A stretch of 64,000 nt of DNA from Trichaptum fuscoviolaceum (Eukaryota; Basidiomycota; Agaricomycetes; Hymenochaetales; Trichaptaceae): positions 2,727,250 through 2,791,249 of the forward strand of contig CAJSYZ010000003.1 in NCBI GenBank assembly GCA_910574455.1, written 5' to 3'. Positions 57,298 to 64,000 of the stretch are shown here, one piece after another; positions within the stretch are counted from its first letter, which is position 1; every line of letters begins with the position of its first letter. Both the position numbers and the translations under genes were made by a program. A model generated the notes under the pieces. That model made no database searches. It was not told the DNA's origin and was given only the letters and a program-made list of their open reading frames with translations.

Positions 57298-59763
57298 GTA
57301 CTCAAACTATTTCTAACTGTTTTCTTTTCGTAGTATTACCTCATACCAGTGCATACCACTAGTATTCAAGTTGTGTCTTTGTATGTTTGTCTCCTGTTCT
57401 GTGTTCGTCGACCTTATACTTGTGTTTTCTGTGCATCGGTATTCAAGTTGTTGTATGACTGTATGTAAATAAAAAACGATATGAATTGTTTACTAACTAT
57501 TCCGAGTCGGACTTGGACTCACTGGCACCAGTGATGCTCTAATTACTGCTCGATAAATTCACGACTGGCTCGAATCCGGGTCTACCAACCTGAAGACCGA
57601 ACATCGTTACGGGTCACTGTTCGGCAACTTGAACTTTTGAGCTGAACTTGAAGTCCCACGACTCGGTCTCAGGCTCTGACTCGGAAGTTCTTCCGATTCG
57701 GAGGTCAGCTTGAAGTCGGAAACTACTAGTACTAGTAAACTAAGCCTGAGGGGCGAAGGTCGGTCCGGCTACTACTACAACTGCTCTGCTCGACAACTAT
57801 TAGGTATAATAATTTTAATGGAATGACCGGTTGTTATTCTCGGGACGTTCTAGGTCAGAGGGAACTGGACGGCTTGACTTATGCTATTGCCTTCTGGCAG
57901 ACGACGGAGGAGCTGGAACAAATGGGCTTTGCGACCAACCTTGATTCAAAGACAGACACGCAACTTGGTAGTATTGTTTTCCCGACTCCGAGTCAGCAAG
58001 AGCCCGACGTGGACATCGCCGCTCGCCTTTTCCCAGACTGAGCCCCTTCCTCAACTCCCCCACCATGCGCACAAACTCTCTCATCTCATCCTCTTGCACT
58101 CCTTGAGGCTTGTCATTTTCTTCAACCTTGGCGCTGTCTCCTTCACATACGACATCTTCCATGCGCTGCTCTCCTGCACTTTGTACTAAATTATGTCGTA
58201 ACAGATCTGGGCGGAATGGGAGACAGAGGTCTGCACGAGCATGGCACAGGAGTTCAAGGCTGGTGAGTTTATTCTCCTTCTCAATCCTTTTACTTCACGT
58301 TATTTACATACCATTTGATACAGAATCCTAGCTCACACCGTTTACAGCGCACGCAAGATGGTGCAATTCTGGAACACCGCCAGACAGCACCACCACCATT
58401 GCCATCGCACTCCTGCTACTAGTAGTACCCAGCATCGACATGATGACTTCCCACGTGGGGTCTGACACTGGCATCACAGGCCCTCCGTCGTCCGCTACCA
58501 CCACTGACAGCCATGGTCAGGTTGGAAACTAGAGACTTCCGGAGACACTTTCATTGTTGTGGGGACTGGTAAGTAGCCCTAGTAGTTATCCGCTATTGCA
58601 ACAATAGCTCATGACCCGATGAACACAACTACATGACTGGCTGATGCTATGGTTGTTGAAGCGCTTAGAATGCCAGCACGCTTACGAGTTCGAGACGACA
58701 GCGCGCACCATCTTGCCGGGCAAGTCTTCTTTCAGAGACAAGTCATTCGGAGATGAGGAGCTCAAAGGCTTCCAGTTTGCCTCACCAGACGACCATCAAA
58801 TTCATATCTATTTCGCTGATTCCATGGCTCATGGCGGGGATTTAAGAGATGCTCCTTGCCGACACAAGGGACTTCTTGCAATCAGAGAAGGTATGTACAT
58901 AAAGTGCCACACATCGACTGAAAGTTTAACCTCTCTTTCTGAATCAGTGGTGCGCTGACCGTGGTAACCACTCTCGTCGCGACAATTTCCTCTATCGTGT
59001 CCCTGGCTTGGGCAGATCATCGTTGATCCATGCCCTTGCTGGCGCGCTCATGCTCGACATTCTCGCCATCTCACGTTCCGCTTTTTGGATGAACGATGTG
59101 ACGTTGTCGTCGCTTATGGGCCGTGTGCCTGCCCCGTGAATTGTCCTTCTCGAGGACCTTGACGCTGCATTCACTCGCTCAACTTCGCGCGACGGGTCCT
59201 CAACCTGTGTTCCTGGTGGTAAGAAGAAGAGCTCTTTGTTGTCCGACAAAACAAGGATAAGATGACGATGATGACGACAATGAAGAAATTGGCAAGAAGA
59301 AGAAAAGCAAGAAATATGACACTCTATCCGACGTGAACACGCTCTCTCTTTCTGGCCTTCTTAATGCACTTGATGGTGTCGCCGCTGCTGTTGGCCGCTT
59401 CCTCTTCTCGTCGCAGCGACGAACCATCTTGAGCGTTTCGACCCCGCGCTCTCGCGCCCCGGTGGCATGGATGTTTGGATCGAGTTCAAAAGCGCAAGCC
59501 CTAGGCAGGCTCAAGCGCTCTTCTGCGACTTCTTCCTGTACGCGGACGTCAAGAAGCCCGAGATCACCAAACGCGAAGGCGAGCTCGATGGGATCAGCCT
59601 CCTCACCACACCCCATCCTCTGGATCGATTTCGGAAATTCCGGTGTCGGTATTTGCGTCCGATGCCTCGAGTACCGCAACCTTGAGCTCGAGCTCATTGA
59701 TGAGAGGTGCGTCAAACAGTCTACCTGACGTTGGCAAAGCAGCTCACGACGCAAATTGCGAAT
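57298..59763 (+). repeat. 2,466-bp direct repeat, copy B
   Basis: Copy of 50992-53457 at a constant offset of 6,306 bp. It starts 24 bases after the stop of the trypsin-like gene, so the two genes share nearly identical 3' flanks including an AAATAAAAAA polyadenylation-like signal. Confidence 0.93.
58626..59736 (+). pseudogene. BCS1-like AAA ATPase pseudogene, copy B
   Basis: Same content and same lesions as copy A (52320-53430), including the Arg in the Walker A motif, so decay preceded the duplication. Confidence 0.8.
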
Positions 59764-60595
59764 GCATCAAACGGGAAAAAGTATTACTTCATCTTAGATA
59801 TCGTTCAAGTAGTCATGTCCTATTCCACGACAAACACCTCTGTGCCACCACCATTGCCGCCGAAACGGAGATCGCTCGGTTTCAATATGCAGAATAAGTC
59901 GATTATCGGCCGACAGCGCAATCCCCCCAGCTCTAAGGTCAAGAAACGTGCCTTCATTCAATCTACTTCTTTCAAAGCGGATTGGGGTGCATTGATCCCA
60001 TTTCCCATATCGGCATGGTTCCGGTTTCGAGTTGTGTCCAGGGATGACTGATTGTATGACGGCTTACTCGTGGCTTTGCCTTCTAGAGCTGATGAAACAG
60101 CTTCTTGTGTAGTGAGCTATGTCTTCCCGACTTCTTCGGAGTTAACCTGACTCACTTTCTTGTTTGTTTGTGCATAAAATGAAAAGAAGCCTCATAATCG
60201 AGTCATCTAGAAGAAATCCTTCTTATCTCCTGTCAGTTCAGCTTGAGGTTTATCCGAGCCATAGTACAATGCACTGATAGATTCCTCTCTTCTTTTCCCA
60301 GAAGAATAAGGCATCAGAAAAATGCGTGCAAGAGCTTTGTATAAATGTGAACTCGGAGTGGGTGTCGCCCCTCCCCGCCACCCACCCACCCATTCAACCC
60401 TTCGCCATGAACTTTTATCACATTCTGTTGGGGCTCCACATGCTCCTATTGATTGACCATGCTGTGCTTCGAGTACGCATCGCGCGAAGACTTCCTTGGA
60501 CACAAAGGAGGATATCTAGGATGCAAAAAATCGTGCTTACTTTCTATTTCCTCTCAAAATCACTGCACTGACTTTTTGCCAGCTTCACAAAACAG
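59764..60595. other. Spacer between copy B and the exonuclease gene
   Basis: Contains an open frame ending at 60051 with a PPPLPPKRR segment and a minus-strand frame 60207-60503. Neither shows a recognisable domain. It may hold the upstream exons of the exonuclease gene. Confidence 0.4.
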
Positions 60596-61454
60596 ATGCA
60601 ACATCTCCTCGACTACCTGGGGGTTCCGCCAACGCCTCTTCTTCAACTTCGCAGTTATACACTCGGACCTCTTGTTCCTGAAGTATGTCTGACCACCGCG
60701 ACGATGGAGAATGCCGTAGACGTCATCTATGCTTCCTTGCCGGATGCCCCGGAACGACGCTTCGTTGCCCTCGACATTGAATGGGCGAGTAACTCACCAG
60801 AGCTATATCGCGTGGACCTCATCCAACTCGCGGTTCAGCAACATGTGTTCCTCCTCCGGACTCATCTACTTAATGCTCTTCCCCCAAGATTGGAACAATT
60901 ATTAGGTGATGAAACTGTATGGAAAGTGTCAGCAGGAATCGCTGGTACGACAATCCCATTTCTTCTCTCATTATGCGGCATAACTGAACTAATTGGCAGG
61001 TGATGGCGACTCGCATCAGGAATAAATTTGACATTCCCGTATCCTCCTGTGTCGATTTGACAGATTGGGCGCGCTTCGTTTACCCCGATTTCTGGCCAAG
61101 AACGCCAACTTGGCTCCAGCTGCTTCTGAACCCCCGTCTCTGGTTCAAGTTTCCGCAACCGTTTATAAAGCTGGAGGAGATGGCGGGCAGGCTCCTGCAG
61201 ACAAACATCGAAAAAGATGTCTTGGTCACGATGAGCAATTGGGCCGAAGTTGAGCTGTCGGCTGCTCAAGTCCATTGTAAGTTATCCTTTTCAAGTTGTC
61301 ACTCAGGCTGACCATCTTCTCACTTGCATCTGCTCTATTAGATGCGGCAATCGACGCGCACAGCACGTTTGCTGTTGCTTCCGTCTTGAATCAAGATGCC
61401 TTGGCCTTACCGGATACAGTAATCCATCACTTCCCAATGCTCGATATTGAGTAG
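60596..61454 (+). CDS. 3'-5' exonuclease domain protein (DnaQ-like/RNase D type)
   Basis: Predicted DEDD-type 3'-5' exonuclease acting on DNA or RNA ends. Three exons. Exo I is FVALDIEW, with the Asp-x-Glu pair about residue 60. A segment DLIQLAVQQHVFLLRTH follows, then KV joined after an intron to RIRNKFDIPVSSCVDLTDWA (the Exo II region; the usual GVGI-N pattern is weak). NWAEVELSAAQVH joins after an intron to YAAIDAHSTFAVASVLNQ, the Tyr/Asp Exo III motif. It stops at 61452-61454. The start at 60596 (MQHLLDYLGVPP) is the first ATG of the open exon; upstream exons are possible. It lies inside the inferred right terminal repeat, so it may be cargo or a host gene caught in a nested region. Confidence 0.72.
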
Positions 61455-62066
61455 GCTGAGGCCCGTTTGAATAGTGCTAACGGTGTTATCTTGTTGAGTA
61501 AATTGTTGAGTGCATGCTCTTGTCTTCAAAAGTTGCCAGGAGCATCGTGATTGTATCTATTATTGAATTGCTTCTCGTTGAATGATCATTGTAGACTGAG
61601 GTTGTCAATGGTGTTTGCTGTCGCTTTCAAGATGTCATGAAGATGAAGGTAGCTTGAAATCTCAAAACAGAGGTCCAAGTTCACTTGAGTACAGTACTAG
61701 TGGTAGTAGTAGTAAATCTCACTTGAGTCTGACTTGCCACCTGATGTACAGCTTCCCTCCTTACGCACTGGTTTTGTCCTGAAACGCCGTTTTAAGGCCA
61801 TCAGGCAGCCAGGCAACACTTCAGGCAGGCATGACAACGCTTCAACCCATTTAAGGAAGCTCCAGGACGCGCCAGCCGCCGTTAGCAATCTCTGATGTAT
61901 TACACTTGAGCACTGAAATCCTGACTTGCATTCTGATGCACTGAGAGACGGCTTGCATCCTGAAACACTCCTTATTTCAGTGAGATAAGGCAATCAGTGT
62001 ATTTTCAGACGAAGTAGCGACCCTTCAGACAGGTGCCAGCCAAATCAGGACGCGTCAGGACGCGTC
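61455..62066. other. Right subterminal region of the large element
   Basis: Contains TAGTGGTAGTAGTAG (about 61700) and repeated words such as CACTTCAGGCAG, TTCAGTG and AGGACGCG. The reverse complement shares AAATAAGG, CAGTGCTCAAG and GTCCTGA with the left subterminal DNA (21360-21720). Confidence 0.5.
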
Positions 62067-62099
62067 AGTCGCCGTAAGCAAAAGGAAGTTTCCCTGATG
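62067..62099 (-). repeat. Right terminal inverted repeat
   Basis: Read on the minus strand it begins CATCAGGGAAACT and ends GACT, matching 21327-21359 at 26 of 33 positions. The outer dinucleotide is TT. Confidence 0.6.
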
Positions 62100-62475
62100 T
62101 TGCAGGGTTTGCTCCATGTAGATTTTCCGCAATATTGAAGAGTGGGTAGTTTCAGTGCGTCACTTGTAATATTTACACAAGCGTAAGATGGAAGATGGGC
62201 AATGGGCAGAAGTGAGGTAGATGATTCATTGCATAGTTGCAGGAGTCTCTCGACAGTCAGAACCTGTCGATCACAAGGAGGTAGTGGAGAGGAGAAGAGG
62301 AGGCAAAGTTCTTCATTGCGACCGTTACTGGATGTAAGCTTTTTAGAAATCCTTCTTCAATCAAGTGAAGAATACCGCTTTTTCGCCTGTGAGTGTATTC
62401 CAAGTACTAGTTGAATTCCGGATTGTGGTAATGCATCTCGATGAATGAACTTGAGAAAAAAGGTCGGAAGAAATC

Positions 62476-62758
62476 CAGTCTCCTACCCAAACCCTCCCAC
62501 GGTTCGGATTGGCTAAAGCCCCAGGGTCTCTGCGAAGTTTGCAGACCCTTAATCCTCCCGCCGTAGCCCGAGTGCTGGCCCGCAGACCGCTATTCCCACG
62601 GAAAGCGATGAGCGGGGGTGGACCCTGACAATGAGCGGGCTCGGCTAAAATGTTGGAGGCCAGACCCTCCCTACGGGAGGATTAAGGGTCTGCAAACTTC
62701 GCAGAGACCCTGAGGCTTTAGCCAATCCGAACCGTGGGAGGGTTTGGGTAGGAGACTG
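62476..62758. mobile_element. Palindromic MITE, 283 bp, with long TIRs
   Basis: The left arm starts CAGTCTCCTACCCAAACC and runs for about 85 bp. The right arm is its near-perfect reverse complement, ending GTAGGAGACTG at 62758. The centre (about 110 bp) is non-coding. The flanks suggest a short TC duplication. It lies about 190 bp upstream of the RING gene start and may influence its promoter. Confidence 0.8.
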
Positions 62759-62944
62759 TCCTGCCGGAGGAAAACGATATCCTGGTGTCAAAGCATCACG
62801 TGAGCGACGCGTGCCTGTTGTCGCGCTTGCGCCGAACTTGAACAGGCGATTCAGATTGTTGTTCGCTTCGACCACGTCCTGCTGGTAATATTCGTCCTCC
62901 CTCTCCTTCCCCTTCCCGGCATTCCCTCCTTCTACTTACGAACA

Positions 62945-64000
62945 ATGCCCATTCCGTCAACAATCACAGAGCTGAGAGAGACAGAAAAGTAAGTGAAACT
63001 GATGAAGATGATAAATACACGTTGGCTGACTATTGACTTCACCTCTGGCAGACTTCGAGCTCTTCAACTCATACGATCTCTACCTTCACTCGGGCGTACG
63101 GCCATCAAGGACAGCGAACTATGCTGCCCTATCTGCCTTATCTCATTTGAGACGATATTCGAAGACGAAGAACTCGTCCTTTCACGGCAGGGTTCATCGC
63201 AGCCTGCCTCAGGCTCTCAGCCTAGAGGGCTTGATAGCCTGTACGGAGTAGTGAAGTTGACCGTCTGTGGGCATGCTTTCTGTCGAAAAGAGTGAGTGTG
63301 GCTACTTCCGTTGGATGAAGATGCGGTATTGACAGGTGAACCTTGCGCAATTAGTATAGCTGAATGGGTCGACTCATTTGTGAGTGTACAAATCGTGAAT
63401 GTGTTAGTCATTCGAGTTACTCATAATCGACTTCGATATACAGCATGGCAGCTGTCCTGCTTGCCGTCAAGTTTTCTTTGAGTTCACACCGATCGACGAG
63501 GCCGAATACGAGTCTTCAGATGGCGGCGAGTACCTCCCAGACGAGGACGAGTTCGAGGAGGATGAGTTCTTCACGGACGACGACCTTATTCCGTCCAGCG
63601 ATTTCTTGGACACGGATGTGGAAATCGACGACGAAGAGGAGGCAGAAGTCTCGTTCGCTTACGGCGAGCGGATCGGTTTTGCCGAGGCACTGCTGACTCG
63701 GAGCGTGGATGGTTCGAGTGTGTACGCGGATGTGAGCGATGCTGAACCGGAGGGTGACGATGAGATGCCCCGAATTGAGTTTCTGAGCGATGACTTAGTT
63801 CCGGAGCTGGACGGTGGCATGAGTAGCGAGAATGACGCATCTCTCTACGCCTCAGAGGGTTTGACTACGGATGGATCGACTTCCCTCTCCTCTGACGGGC
63901 CCTCACTCGAACATAATAATGATAACGACGGTAAGTGGATACGATCTGTAACTTCTACAGACGCTGATAGGTACAGTATTCAGCATCTGAATATGCGGCC
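62945..64000 (+). CDS. RING-finger protein, paralogue of the 6.6-7.4 kb gene; 3' end outside window
   Basis: ATG 62945 (MPIPSTITELRETEK). Short introns separate exons encoding LRALQLIRSLPSLG, the first Cys pair CCPICLISF, CGHAFCRKD completed across an intron, IAEWVDSF, and CPACRQVFFEF. A long acidic tail follows (PDEDEFEEDEFFTDDDL and similar) and runs beyond a donor at about 63931. Domain order and intron positions within the RING (inside the codon after CRK, and before the last Cys pair) match the gene at 6613-7446. Predicted E3 ubiquitin ligase; substrate unknown. Confidence 0.75.

Larger units (their letters stand above)
21327..62099 (+). mobile_element. Putative giant Plavaka-type DNA transposon with cargo (about 40.8 kb; about 27.6 kb without nested retrotransposons)
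   Basis: The ends carry imperfect inverted repeats starting CATCAGGGAAACT, with 26 of 33 positions identical. The flanking dinucleotides are TT on both sides (21325-21326, 62100-62101). Subterminal DNA at both ends also shares GTCCTGA and AAATAAGG words. Between them lie a Plavaka-type transposase gene, its divergent companion gene, genes A and B, a trypsin-like gene, duplicated AAA pseudogenes and an exonuclease gene. Many intergenic stretches between them share one set of short palindromic motifs. Boundaries are inferred: independent insertions side by side remain possible, and the true Plavaka unit could be only about 21.3-37.4 kb. Confidence 0.5.

Noticed and set aside
50992..59763. The 2,466-bp direct repeats as LTRs of a third retrotransposon
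   Set aside because: Ends are not TG...CA, no target duplication, PBS, PPT or retroviral gene lies between them, and they contain a decayed cellular AAA gene.
59707..60051. ORF crossing the end of repeat copy B
   Set aside because: It straddles the duplication junction and shows only a Pro/Lys-rich patch; cannot be assigned as a gene.

Overview
This 64 kb window is genomic DNA from a filamentous basidiomycete, almost certainly an Agaricomycete. Support comes from compact genes with many short GT-AG introns of about 50-60 nt, a division-1 chitin synthase, a Rheb GTPase, a cytosolic-type GH2 beta-mannosidase, a Plavaka-type transposase with the coiled-coil/acidic companion gene common in Agaricomycete genomes, a trypsin-like gene of a recurrent Agaricomycete architecture, and BCS1-like AAA pseudogenes.

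The left third (1-21.3 kb) is ordinary host sequence. In order it holds a CLPTM1-family membrane protein (minus, cut by the window edge), a chitin synthase (plus), a RING protein (minus), a 434-bp TA-flanked MITE, a Spo12-like cell-cycle protein (minus), Rheb (plus), and a beta-mannosidase (minus) divergent from an MFS sugar transporter (plus). The CLPTM1 and chitin synthase genes are recognisable end to end but broken by many single-base indels, mostly in short homopolymers. Rheb and the transporter read cleanly.

From about 21.3 to 62.1 kb the window is mobile DNA. Imperfect terminal inverted repeats (26 of 33 positions, starting CATCAGGGAAACT) at 21327 and 62099, with a possible TT target duplication, suggest one very large DNA transposon. 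It would carry a Plavaka-type transposase, the divergent companion gene, two uncharacterised genes (A and B), a trypsin-like protease gene, two copies of a 2.47-kb segment with a decayed BCS1-like AAA gene, and a 3'-5' exonuclease gene. Many intergenic stretches share a vocabulary of short palindromic motifs (CTAGTAGTAC, TTCAAGTTGAA, GCCAGTGGC, CTCCGAGTCGGAG).

Two young LTR retrotransposons are nested inside, both in minus orientation. One is a complete 6.73-kb chromovirus (30401-37131; TSD GTATA) that split the transposase gene. The other is a 6.43-kb non-autonomous element (41888-48314; TSD CAATC) with 2.47-kb LTRs and only a zinc-knuckle ORF, which split gene B. They share the polypurine tract and the same unusual priming layout: an 11-nt PBS that is the exact complement of an 11-nt stretch just downstream of a TATA-like box in the LTR. 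The central base pair is swapped in a compensatory way between the two elements, pointing to Tf1/sushi-style self-priming and to cross-mobilisation.

The right edge returns to host-like sequence, with a palindromic 283-bp MITE and a RING gene that is a paralogue of the one near 7 kb. No tRNA, rRNA or CRISPR was found.
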